Shown here: positions 6,778 through 15,300 of the stretch, piece after piece | How the letters are laid out: every line of letters starts with the position of its first letter | Position numbering within the stretch: the stretch's first letter is position 1 | Assembly (NCBI GenBank): GCA_023415235.1 | Contig: JAEZLP010000069.1 | Location: forward strand, 1-64,000 | Direction: 5' to 3' | DNA from: Bacillota bacterium | GTDB taxonomy: Bacteria > Bacillota > Clostridia > Peptostreptococcales > Anaerovoracaceae | DNA length: 64,000 bases | Made by a program: the position numbers and the translations under genes | The notes under the pieces: generated by a model | Seen by the model: the letters and a program-made list of their open reading frames with translations, nothing else | What the model was told of the DNA's origin: nothing | Databases searched by the model: none

Positions 6778-8532
6778 ATGATGCATAGAAAGGTAGTAGT
6801 CACGGGGCTTGGAATCATAGCTCCCGGAAGCATAGGAGCGGAAGAATTCTGGAACAACGCATCGGAAGGAAAAGTATTCACCGGAAGGCTGAAAGCTTTT
6901 GATCCTGAGGGGATCCGCTGTCCCGTTTCAGCGGAAATTGAGGAAAACCGGGCTTTCACAGTTTTAAGCGAAGAGGTGAAGTCCGTACATCCTGAAGGGG
7001 TTTTCTCCCGTGCGCAGCTTCTGGCCCTCATGGCCGCAGAGCTGGCGCTGCGCGACAGTGGTCTTGACGCCGCCGGTTTGTCGGAGGAAAAGATACATAT
7101 CGCGGTCGGCAGCACAATGGGCATCGAGGATTCCCTCTTAAAGCGGGACCCCGACGCTTTGAGCAAATCGGACCCGGCCGCATTGGAGAGATATACTCCG
7201 GTGAATATCTCCAGGGCACTTCAGGGTCATATAAAAAATGAGCGCTCTACCACGCGAATGTTCATGAATGCCTGCGCTGCCGGGAACTACGCTATTGGGA
7301 ACGCATTTGAAGAAGTGAAGTCCGGCAGAGCTACCGTTGCGCTCGCAGGAGGCGTCGACGCGCTTTCCTATCTGGCTGTTGTAGGCTTCAACCGCCTGCT
7401 CTCCGTTACTCCGGATCTATGCAGGCCCTTTGATAAAGACCGAAGAGGAATTGTCGTCGGAGAGGGTTCCGCCTTCCTGCTTCTGGAAGATGAAGAGCAT
7501 GCGCGGAAAAGAGGCGCGCGGATCTATGCGACGATTTCGGGTTATGGACTGGGCGTGGACGCCTATCATATCACGACGCCGAGTCCCGACGGTGCAGGCG
7601 CCATACAAGCCATGATGCGAGCGCTGAAAAGCGCGTCGTTAGAGCCCGGTGAGATCGCCTATGTCTCAGCCCACGGTACGGGAACCGCAGCAAACGACGC
7701 TGCGGAATCGAAGGCTTTGACCAGTGTGTTCGGCGAAAACAAGCCTCCTATGAGTTCGATCAAATCCATGATCGGGCATACCATGGGCGCCGCCAGCGCC
7801 ATCGAGGCTGCCGCGTGCTGTCTGATGATTAAAAATCAGGAGATTCTGCCCACTGCCAATTTCAGCACACCGGACGAAAACTGTCCCGTTGACTGCGTTC
7901 CAAATAAAAGCAGAAAGGCCGCCTTAAAACACGTCATGTCCAACGCCTTGGCCTTCGGCGGCAATAATTCGAGCATTATTTTCTCGGCGGCAGACGACGC
8001 AGCGCCGGCTTCCGATACAGCGGCGGCGTCAAAGGGCCGTGCCGGAATCCTGTTCGTTCATACGTTCCGCCATGATGACCCGGAACGGTATTTAGCCGAG
8101 AATCTGCCTGAAACGGATATCCGCATGGTGGACCGCCAATCCATGCTCCTGATGGCCGCCTTATGGGACGCGATGATGAAAAACGGGATTGATCCGGCTT
8201 CTCTGCCTCCCGAATCCACAGCGATCGTCAGTGGAAGCAATCATTCCGCTCTGCTGCCAAGTATCGATTTTCTTAACAGTGCACTGGAAAAGGGCCCTCT
8301 CGGAATCAGCCCAATGACCTTTCCGAATACAGTGGGCAATGCGCCAGCCAGCAGAGCCGCCATATGGCTGGGACTCCGGAATAAGATTATCTGCCTATCG
8401 GACGGGCCCTTGCTGTCCGGCCTGGATGCTCTGCTCTCCGCCCTGGAAGAGGTTAACAAAGAAAGCGAGTATGCCTGGGCCTGTTCCCTGGAGGACGATG
8501 GCGTAGTGGTGGCACTCATTCATCGACACTAA
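6778..8532 (+). CDS. Beta-ketoacyl-ACP synthase with fused C-terminal KS-like half domain
   Basis: Condensing enzyme of the FabF/type II PKS class. The first 405 residues are a complete ketosynthase with catalytic Cys166 (MNACAAGNY), His299 (VSAHGTGT), Lys329 and His334 (SMIGHTMGAAS). The roughly 175 residues after that are unusual: they resemble a second, truncated ketosynthase N-terminal half (SxLAMAALWxA-like helix, FPNTVGNAPASRAAIWLGLR) in which the active-site Cys region reads SDGPLLSGLDA. This looks like a chain-length-factor-like half domain fused to the KS. Standard FabF is about 410 residues; this is 584. ATG 6778 or 6781 fits the GGAG upstream; the ATG at 6763 lacks a site. Confidence 0.87.
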   Translation: MMHRKVVVTGLGIIAPGSIGAEEFWNNASEGKVFTGRLKAFDPEGIRCPVSAEIEENRAFTVLSEEVKSVHPEGVFSRAQLLALMAAELALRDSGLDAAGLSEEKIHIAVGSTMGIEDSLLKRDPDALSKSDPAALERYTPVNISRALQGHIKNERSTTRMFMNACAAGNYAIGNAFEEVKSGRATVALAGGVDALSYLAVVGFNRLLSVTPDLCRPFDKDRRGIVVGEGSAFLLLEDEEHARKRGARIYATISGYGLGVDAYHITTPSPDGAGAIQAMMRALKSASLEPGEIAYVSAHGTGTAANDAAESKALTSVFGENKPPMSSIKSMIGHTMGAASAIEAAACCLMIKNQEILPTANFSTPDENCPVDCVPNKSRKAALKHVMSNALAFGGNNSSIIFSAADDAAPASDTAAASKGRAGILFVHTFRHDDPERYLAENLPETDIRMVDRQSMLLMAALWDAMMKNGIDPASLPPESTAIVSGSNHSALLPSIDFLNSALEKGPLGISPMTFPNTVGNAPASRAAIWLGLRNKIICLSDGPLLSGLDALLSALEEVNKESEYAWACSLEDDGVVVALIHRH

Positions 8533-8578
8533 TAGCGGCAGCCGAGGGGTGTTCTCTCGGAATAACTACAGTTAAACT

Positions 8579-8679
8579 GCGCCGCGACGGGATGTGTTCC
8601 TGTAAAAACCGTGAAACCGCCGTTTTTATGCGAAGCATATAAAAACGGCGGTTTCCAAGGGAACACTCCCGTCAGGCGC
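8579..8679. repeat. Three-tier nested inverted repeat between KS and dehydratase genes
   Basis: Outer arms GCGCC/GGCGC, middle arms GACGGGATGTGTTCC (8586-8600) and GGGAACACTCCCGTC (8659-8673), and an inner hairpin at 8613-8655 whose arms GAAACCGCCGTTTTTATGC and GCATATAAAAACGGCGGTTTC close on a GAA loop. The whole 101-nt block can fold as one long stem. No T-run follows. It may be a structured RNA element or a small palindromic mobile repeat. Confidence 0.7.
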
Positions 8680-8705
8680 TAATTATTGGTAGAGGATAAA
8701 TTGCT

Positions 8706-9164
8706 ATGAAAGAAATCATATTGAATGTAGAGGAAATAAAAAACCTGATCCCGCACAGGAGTCCCATGCTCCTTTTGGATCAGGTAAGACTGCAGCCCCC
8801 TTCCAAGGCCCGAAGCACCTATCATGTCAGGGGAGATGAATTTTTTTTGCAAGGACATTACCCAGGGAATCCCTTGGTCCCCGGAAATATTCAGTGTGAA
8901 ATGCTGGCTCAGCTGGGCGCCGTCCTGGTCAGCTACAACAGCAGGGAGGAAGACCATCCTTATTACAGGATTCGGAAAGGGAAGACTCCCGTGCTTGCCG
9001 CTCTGAACAACGTCCGCTTTAAAGCTCCTGTTTTGCCCGGAGATACCATTGAGCTCAGCCTTGTCATTTTAAAGGATTCCGGGCTGGTCGCTTCCGTGGA
9101 GGCCTCCGCCGCCGTCCGCAACACCATCTCCGTCTCTTTGGAAATGACTGTGGCTTATATATAA
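8706..9164 (+). CDS. 3-hydroxyacyl-ACP dehydratase (FabZ-like)
   Basis: Hot-dog-fold dehydratase of 152 residues that would convert beta-hydroxyacyl-ACP to the trans-2-enoyl form. It has the FabZ opening IPHRSPMLLLDQV, the catalytic His51 in LQGHYPGNPLVPG and the acidic partner Glu65 in QCEMLAQLG. Length matches FabZ (about 145). GAGGAT precedes the ATG. It follows the ketosynthase by 173 nt, a gap filled by the nested inverted repeat. Its stop is 1 nt from the stop of the convergent gene at 9166, where the acyl-chain genes meet the lanthipeptide operon. Confidence 0.9.
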   Translation: MKEIILNVEEIKNLIPHRSPMLLLDQVRLQPPSKARSTYHVRGDEFFLQGHYPGNPLVPGNIQCEMLAQLGAVLVSYNSREEDHPYYRIRKGKTPVLAALNNVRFKAPVLPGDTIELSLVILKDSGLVASVEASAAVRNTISVSLEMTVAYI

Positions 9165-9165
9165 T

Positions 9166-9480
9166 TCAATCATTCTTTTTAAACGGATCTTCCGTATCCT
9201 CAGGATGCAGCAGCCCGCCTGCGGCGGCGTCAAGTTCCTCATCGGACAACTCCTCGCAGCGTGACGTCTCCTGTGACGCATGGAACGAGGCCCTGTAATC
9301 CGCGGCCTTTCTCAGATACTCGGCCCTAATGGCTTCTTTTTTTTTACCTGATCTTCCGGCAGGATTGCATTGGGCTAGCTTTTCCGCCAGTTCCACAAGT
9401 TCGTCGTCGCAGCCCTCCAGCTCATATTTCCTTTTGATCTTTTCCAGGTTGAATTGTTTAAACTGTATAATTTTATCCAT
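9166..9480 (-). CDS. Small protein with double-Gly leader-type ending, possible export substrate
   Basis: 104-residue protein of unrecognised family. The body is charged and helical. Residues 77-89 read ELSDEELDAAAGG, the same processing motif found in the two Nif11-leader precursors of this cluster. Cleavage after GG would release a 15-residue acidic peptide (LLHPEDTEDPFKKND) that has no Cys and a single Thr, so it could not carry lanthionine rings. The start at 9480 follows AGAGGG. It is the last gene of the long minus-strand operon and follows an ECF-like sigma factor by 72 nt. It might be a secreted signal peptide, a decayed precursor or a regulator of that sigma factor; none of these is shown. 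Confidence 0.75.
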   Translation of the reverse strand: MDKIIQFKQFNLEKIKRKYELEGCDDELVELAEKLAQCNPAGRSGKKKEAIRAEYLRKAADYRASFHASQETSRCEELSDEELDAAAGGLLHPEDTEDPFKKND

Positions 9481-9552
9481 TTTTTTGCCCTCTGCCATTA
9501 TTATATCAAATAACGGAAAATACAGAATTCACAGGCGGATAATTTCCGCTGC

Positions 9553-10116
9553 CTATATTTCAATATTATTCTCCTCAATTATTTTTCTCATTTTTTTTAG
9601 CGTGCGGAAAACCATGACATTGACACTGTTGCCATTCAGGCCCAGTTGGTCGGCAATCTCAATATTTTTCAGCCCGCCCCAGAATTTCAGAAGCATGATT
9701 TCCCGTTCTGTTTCCGGCAGATGCTGCAGGAGCTCGCGTATCGTCTCCTCCCGCTCAGACCGGAGCACGGATTCCTCGGGACCTTCCGCCACCCGGTCGG
9801 GGATTCTCGTTTCTTCGCCTTCTTTAAAATATTCTTCGCTTCTGTCCTTCCTCCGATACCAGTCGATAAGATGGTTCCGGGCAATCGAAAAAATCCAGGT
9901 ACTCAAGCTGCCCGCAGAGGTTTGGTATCTATGTAAATTGTTCAAAACCTTTTCAATGATACCGCAGGCCAGATCTTCGGCATAGTCCCTCTCCCCTGTC
10001 TTGAAGTAAACATAGTTGTATACCTTCTCATAATATTCATTATAGAAGTTGTTGAAAATGCTTTCATTAAACGCAGAATCTCTATAATTCAGTTCATTAA
10101 CCAAATAATCCGCCAT
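9553..10116 (-). CDS. RNA polymerase sigma factor, sigma-70/ECF-like
   Basis: 187-residue sigma factor. Region 2 is seen as VYNYVYFKTGERDYAEDL followed by LSTWIFSIARNHLIDWYRRK, and region 4 as LPETEREIMLLKFWGGLKNIEIADQLG with the helix-turn-helix continuing through NGNSVNVMVFRTLKKMR. No sigma region 3 or C-terminal extension is present. The ATG at 10116 follows AAGGAG; the longer in-frame reading upstream runs through the neighbouring gene and is rejected. It sits near the end of the lanthipeptide operon, 10 nt after the HExxH protein gene. No classic transmembrane anti-sigma partner is next to it. Likely a local regulator of the cluster, possibly acting at the shared elements before the acyl genes. 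Confidence 0.88.
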   Translation of the reverse strand: MADYLVNELNYRDSAFNESIFNNFYNEYYEKVYNYVYFKTGERDYAEDLACGIIEKVLNNLHRYQTSAGSLSTWIFSIARNHLIDWYRRKDRSEEYFKEGEETRIPDRVAEGPEESVLRSEREETIRELLQHLPETEREIMLLKFWGGLKNIEIADQLGLNGNSVNVMVFRTLKKMRKIIEENNIEI

Positions 10117-10126
10117 TTCTGCTCCT

Positions 10127-10942
10127 TCATTGAAATAAGTTTCGCCAGCCGGCGCTGTCCGGCTGTTCAAACGCCTTGTCATCGATTCCGGCGAGTTTAT
10201 TAATAAGATCCAGCTTTCCGGCCTCATCTTCAAGGTAATGCGGATTCTCTTTAAGCAAGAGTTCCAACTCGCCAGAAACCGAAAAAGCCGCCGCCTGAAA
10301 TTCTTTGAATTCCTGGTCCGACATTTCTCTGTCTTTCGGCCGATAATTCTGCAGCCTGCCTCCCCATCGGTATTCCGGGTAGTTTTCCAGTCCCATGAAC
10401 CGCAGGAAAAGGTCGCGCCGGTATTCTCCAAAGGCTTCGATAATACCCAGAGTATCGGCGATCAGCTCGTCCTTCAACGCAGTTTTCATGAAGCCGAAAG
10501 CCCGAAGCATATAGTAATGGGCAAACTCGTGGGTCCTCCTGATAATCAGCGATTTCTCCTTCCACTCCTCCGGTGAGAGGCCCGCTTCTTCCGGTAAAAC
10601 GGCGCTGTAGTATCCGTCGCTCAGCAGGATCGCCCTGTGGCCTTGTCCGAAAACATCCTTCCATCCCTTAATGGTCAATGCCCCCATGGATGGAGGGATC
10701 TCCCGCTTCTCTCCCTTATAGAAGATACGGCAGATCAGATCTTCGAATTCCTCCCGGTCTTTCATGTGCAGCACCGGAATCCTGCCGCCGAAGCTGCGGT
10801 ACAGATCGGTTTTCAGACTTCTGTAACGTTTCAAATCTATGGCTGCAAAAATCGGATATATTCCTTCGCAGGCCCTTTCCCAGGCCGAAACAAAAGATTC
10901 GTCATCCATATAGAGCGATGTTTTTTTCATTGCTTCTTTCAT
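10127..10942 (-). CDS. Uncharacterised protein with HExxH zinc-protease-like motif
   Basis: 271-residue soluble protein without signal peptide or membrane helix. I do not recognise the family. Residues 138-142 read HEFAH, matching the HExxH zinc-binding motif of zincin metallopeptidases, and an acidic segment DELIAD follows at 158-163 where a third ligand (Glu) would be expected. The ATG at 10942 follows GGGAGGAAA. It lies between a GNAT gene (34 nt) and the sigma factor gene (10 nt) in the lanthipeptide operon. Possible roles are leader removal before or after C39 cleavage, proteolytic release of the sigma factor, or self-protection. The motif alone is not proof of activity. Confidence 0.7.
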   Translation of the reverse strand: MKEAMKKTSLYMDDESFVSAWERACEGIYPIFAAIDLKRYRSLKTDLYRSFGGRIPVLHMKDREEFEDLICRIFYKGEKREIPPSMGALTIKGWKDVFGQGHRAILLSDGYYSAVLPEEAGLSPEEWKEKSLIIRRTHEFAHYYMLRAFGFMKTALKDELIADTLGIIEAFGEYRRDLFLRFMGLENYPEYRWGGRLQNYRPKDREMSDQEFKEFQAAAFSVSGELELLLKENPHYLEDEAGKLDLINKLAGIDDKAFEQPDSAGWRNLFQ

Positions 10943-10976
10943 GCGGTTTCCTCCCGCAATTTCATATACATGGTAG

Positions 10977-11903
10977 TCAGTCCGTCGTGCCGTCAAAGCA
11001 GTAACTGCTTTCGATCTCGTAGCTGATATGATCAAAAGCGTCCCGAAAGAACAGGGTACTGAAGCGCATTGCCCTGTCGTTATCCGTCGGGATCGACGCC
11101 AAACCGCCTCTGTCGCGGTAATGCTCCAGGTGGTTTCTAACTGCCTCTGTGAATATTAAAAATCCGACAGGAGTATCGCGGTATTCCTCCCGTGTAAAGA
11201 ATGACCGGTATAGGATTCTGGTATTGTCGTTGACGTCGAGTGCCGTGATCCATCCGGCTATCTTTTCGTTCTCGTTATCGACAGCAAAGGTAGTACATTT
11301 CTCATTCATTTGCTCTTTGCCGATGAGAGGGCTGACAAACGGCGGATACCAACCTCCATCATTTGTCTCTAGTTCCATTTGCTGCTCCCGCGTCAGCCGG
11401 TCAAAAGAGACGAAACGAAACCTCGGGTCCGGTTGAAAAGCGTTGGCAAGAGTTCCTCTTATAAAGGGACTCCTTTCGATCGTTTTGTTGTCATAAGCAA
11501 AAATCTTTGCAATTATTCTGGGTTCCTCAAAGCCGATGGCCTTAAAAAACGGGACAACTTCCTCCAGCCGTTCTTCCCTTAATACGGTCTGAAAACAGAT
11601 CTTCCTGCATCCCCTTAGCTCAAGTTCCTTCTTAAGTGCCTTCCATAGCTCCCGTCCGATCCCCCTGCGTCTAGACTCCTTGCGTACAAAAAAACTGGTT
11701 AGATACCAAAAATCATTCTTCTTTCCGTTCGGTCCGAAGGGATTCAAAGCCAGAGCCAGTCCATAAGGCTCGCCTGTCTCGTCGGAAGCGCCCGCCGCTA
11801 TGATATTTTCCCGGTCACAGTTCAACAAATACCTGCGGTGCATCTGAAAGGTCAGCGGTATGTAATAAGGTGCATCTGCCGGGTTTAGAATATTCAGTCT
11901 CAT
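10977..11903 (-). CDS. GNAT-family acyltransferase, two-domain
   Basis: 308-residue protein with an N-terminal GNAT acetyltransferase fold; the acyl-CoA-binding loop reads RKESRRRGIGRELWKALKKE (motif RxxGIG). A second GNAT-like half lies in the C-terminal part (FFTREEYRDTPVGFLIFTEAVRNHL). The ATG at 11903 is preceded by AAGGAG; an upstream in-frame ATG has no site. It follows the short-leader lanthipeptide precursor by 137 nt and precedes the HExxH gene. In the lanthipeptide setting it could acylate the peptide (amino terminus or Lys side chain), as GNAT maturases do in lipidated NHLP-family peptides, or give self-resistance. Substrate unknown. Confidence 0.82.
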   Translation of the reverse strand: MRLNILNPADAPYYIPLTFQMHRRYLLNCDRENIIAAGASDETGEPYGLALALNPFGPNGKKNDFWYLTSFFVRKESRRRGIGRELWKALKKELELRGCRKICFQTVLREERLEEVVPFFKAIGFEEPRIIAKIFAYDNKTIERSPFIRGTLANAFQPDPRFRFVSFDRLTREQQMELETNDGGWYPPFVSPLIGKEQMNEKCTTFAVDNENEKIAGWITALDVNDNTRILYRSFFTREEYRDTPVGFLIFTEAVRNHLEHYRDRGGLASIPTDNDRAMRFSTLFFRDAFDHISYEIESSYCFDGTTD

Positions 11904-12040
11904 GGTCTGACTCCTTTTCAAAGCAAATGATTTCTCCGTTAAGAACGTCCGCATATCTTCCACTGTCACATCGTGGCCTGCTTCCCATGCAAAGGAATGT
12001 ATTAGCTAACTGCAGAACTCCGAATGAATATATTCTCAGC

Positions 12041-12220
12041 TTAGCGATCGGATATTAAACATTGCTGCTCGTTACCGGCCAGGACGGAGCTCCTGATTGG
12101 GCACCTTTTCCCTGTCGCAGATAATTTGGGTTTTGAATCCGATGCTTCCCCTCCGGCGACCGAATCCATCTCTTCTTCCTCAAGTGCAACTTCTTCGTTC
12201 AATTCTTTCTTTTTGTCCAT
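12041..12220 (-). CDS. lanA: Lanthipeptide precursor with short double-Gly leader
   Basis: 59-residue precursor placed directly after lanM in the direction of transcription. The leader is 24 residues, acidic, ending EEMDSVAGG. The 35-residue core starts EASDSKPKLSATGKRC and contains Cys40 and Cys54, with Ser/Thr at 27, 29, 34, 36, 44, 45 and 57, so up to two lanthionine or methyllanthionine rings are possible. It also holds Lys and Arg residues that could be acylated. GAGGGG lies 7-10 nt before the ATG. It is shorter than the usual 60-residue gene-calling cutoff and is easily missed. It differs from the two Nif11-leader precursors upstream of lanM, yet shares their AGG cleavage motif. Confidence 0.82.
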   Translation of the reverse strand: MDKKKELNEEVALEEEEMDSVAGGEASDSKPKLSATGKRCPIRSSVLAGNEQQCLISDR

Positions 12221-12309
12221 TTCTTTTCCCCTCTCTTAATTTTCAGACGTCAAAATAGTCTTTCTAAACAACTTTCGCCAATTCCAATACAAACTGCACT
12301 GCCTGTCCC

Positions 12310-15300
12310 CTAAATCAATACTGACTTAATCTTTTCCGGATCCAGAAGCCGCAGCATCTCATAGCCGACTCCCGCCGTTCCTTGGAATAATGTCGGGTTA
12401 TAGTAGTACTTGCCGTTTACCACATGGAAATTGTAATGCCCTCTTTCCCGTCTGCCCCGAATCAGCCCGGACAAGATACGGTGCGCCGTCTCCTCCGCCT
12501 CACTGTCGTTCAACAGGAACGCTTTTTCGACGAGGAAGTCAACCCTTCCCGCGCTGCCGCAGCAGAGATGGTTCCTTCCTTCAATCCGGATGGACCGCAC
12601 AAACTGATCCGCACGGCGGATGTCCGTCATCAGCATATCTGTCAGCTCTTGCGAATCTGCGGTGCCGGAAAGCCTTTTGTGTCCATCCAGTCTTGCAAGC
12701 CCGATTCCCGGGGCTCCTGCACAATAACCACCCATAAATTTCTTGGTTGGAGTCTCTGTCTCGGAAGGATTCTTTCTGAAATCCGGCCAGTTCCCCTCCT
12801 CGCTGTCAAATGCGCTGTTTTCGTAGAGGACGGCCTCTTTTCCCGCATGAAGATACCTTTCGTCGCCGAAGACCTGATAGAGCCGGAACAGCGCCATGGC
12901 CATGCCCGCGACCCCGTGCCCCAGACCCGTCAACGGCTGTGTGGCTTCCTTTGATCTCCAGACCTTAAAGCCCGGATCCGTTTTTTCCGTTTTCTGTTCC
13001 AGAAGGTGTGCTCCGCACCACTTCAGGATATCCGAAACATGATCTTTTGTATTCGGATGGTCAAGCCACCTGCTGTCTTTGGTCAAAGCCAGGACCAGCC
13101 CGGATATCCCTCCCAAAACGTCAAGGACCGAGTCTTCTTTGATCATTTTCTCTGTAATCCCCAGGATGATCCGCTCCGCCAGCTCATACCCTTTTTCCTG
13201 TTCAAGGTACGATGAAACGAGTGAACACCCGGCGATACATCCCGCCATACCGCTGCTGTAGCCCAGATTCATTTTGTACCGCTCCATATTGGGGATCATC
13301 AGCTCGAGGAAGTCTCCCGTCTTTTTGAGGCAGTGCTCCGCGGTTTTATAACAGTCCTCCCTCTTTGTAAGGGCATATAAGGCCGCGGCAAATACGGCGA
13401 TGCCAAGTATCCCGTCGTACAGGAAGGGACCCATGATGCTCAGGCTGGTTCCGGACCTGGCCAGGTCATACTGCTCCGCCAGCCAGGAATAATCACCGTT
13501 CTTTGCCATGAAACGGTTTTCCATGATCTCGGCGTAAATCGCCTCCGCTTCGTTCAGCAAGTCTTCCCTTGCCAAAAGCGGCTGCTTTTCTTTACCGCAT
13601 TCGCTGTCTTCTTCCGATTTGGAAAGATATTCATGGACGCTTCGGACCTCAGCAGCCATGCTCTTTTCGATAATTTGAAGCTGTATCATCAGCTCCTCTT
13701 CGCTGAATTCCGATATTTTCTCCCGTGCGTTTTCTATAGCGGATTTCTCAAAATACCTGTCAAATAAAAGTGCTTCCTCATCCAGGATTCCTTCTCCGCC
13801 CGGTTCACCGTAAAAAATCGGGATCTCCCCTCTTTCCACCGCTCTTTTCTCCGAATGAAATACATTCATGAGCTGGGGAATGATGCTCTCATGTGCATCA
13901 TATAAAAAGGCATTGACAAGCCGGTCGGTAGTCTTGGAATACTCAAAGCCGTCCTTCAGGCAATACGGCTGAAGGATATACTGCAGCAAATTTCCGTAAA
14001 CCTGACTGCTGCGAATCAGCATCCGGAACTTGCAGCGCTCAAAAAGAAGGATCCCATTTTCGCCGTGCAGGAGCTCCTCCCGCCGTTTCATGATATGCCG
14101 GTACATATCGCGAAAGCCGTTCATAATCTCTTCGGTAAATTCGTTTCCGGGGTATCTTTTTCCTTCGTAAACCGGCAGGTTTGCCATATCGGGCTTATCT
14201 CCCGTCAAGGCTCCGTAATCAGCCCTTTTATTCTCTCCGTCCTTATACCACAAGGGGAGAAAGCCCATTTTTATAACGGAGCGGTCGATCAGGGCCTCCA
14301 GAGAGTCATTCTTTTTCCGGCTTTCCTCATCCTCCGGATCGTCCTTACCGCCCTTTCCGAAATACCGCGCAACCGGGATCATCAGCGTCTCCGTGTCAAT
14401 AATGACCGGCGTTGACCCGCAGGCGATGATGTTTTCCATATGAAAATCGTTCCCGCCGAAGGCAAACAGCAGGGCCATCAGCGCGCCGGCATTATAATAA
14501 TACGTCTCCAGCTCGATTTCGCTTTGACATGGTTTATGCTCAATATACTCGATAAACCCGTAATTTCCGAAATCAACCGCATGGGGCGCTTTCACGCTGC
14601 TTCTTTCCGTTTTGAAATGAGCAAGAAACTCCTCCCATGCGACATCGATTTCTAGTGATCTCGGCTTATATACAAGCTTCCGGTCTCCGTCAAAGCTCAG
14701 AATCAGAACGCTTTTCCCTTTCTGGTGAAGGTCCGAAATTTCACCTGTGACTCCAGTTATTCTATGAATGGGCGCGCCTTTGAAAAAGGCCGCCTCTAAA
14801 ATCTTTTTCTGCGCAAAGAAACGGTCCAGCGATTCCTCAATGAAGTCCAGAAAATATTCCACGGTTGTTCCGATCCTTCTGGCAAGTACCGGATAATCCG
14901 CAAGTAAGTCAATCCATTCGCCCTGCAGAAGGCTTTCCGCCAATTTGTCCCAGGCCGCAGTGCTATCCTCAAGACTGACTTTTCCCATCAGCGCCTTCAT
15001 CCGCAGCTGAGAGTTGAATGTCCGGGCACATGTATAATATAGACGCCGAAACAAAATGTCCGATATCTCCTTATAAGGAACCTCTTTGTACTTTTCTTTT
15101 ATTTTCCTTTCGACTTCAATCAGAAAAGGAAGCAGCGCGCTAAGAGGGCCTTCCAGGCCGATTTCAGCCTTTTTAACGGATACTTCTCTCCATGCCTTCT
15201 CCTCCTCAATGGGCAGAATCTGCAAAGCCTCGCTCAAAATTCTTGCCCATGAGGGAAGCTCTTCTTTCGGCGGAAAAGAGGGGTCTTCGCAGATATGCAA

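Noticed and set aside
9553..10431. Longer form of the sigma factor with about 105 extra N-terminal residues
   Set aside because: The extra part overlaps the HExxH gene in another frame, is not sigma-like, and the internal ATG at 10116 has a strong AAGGAG.
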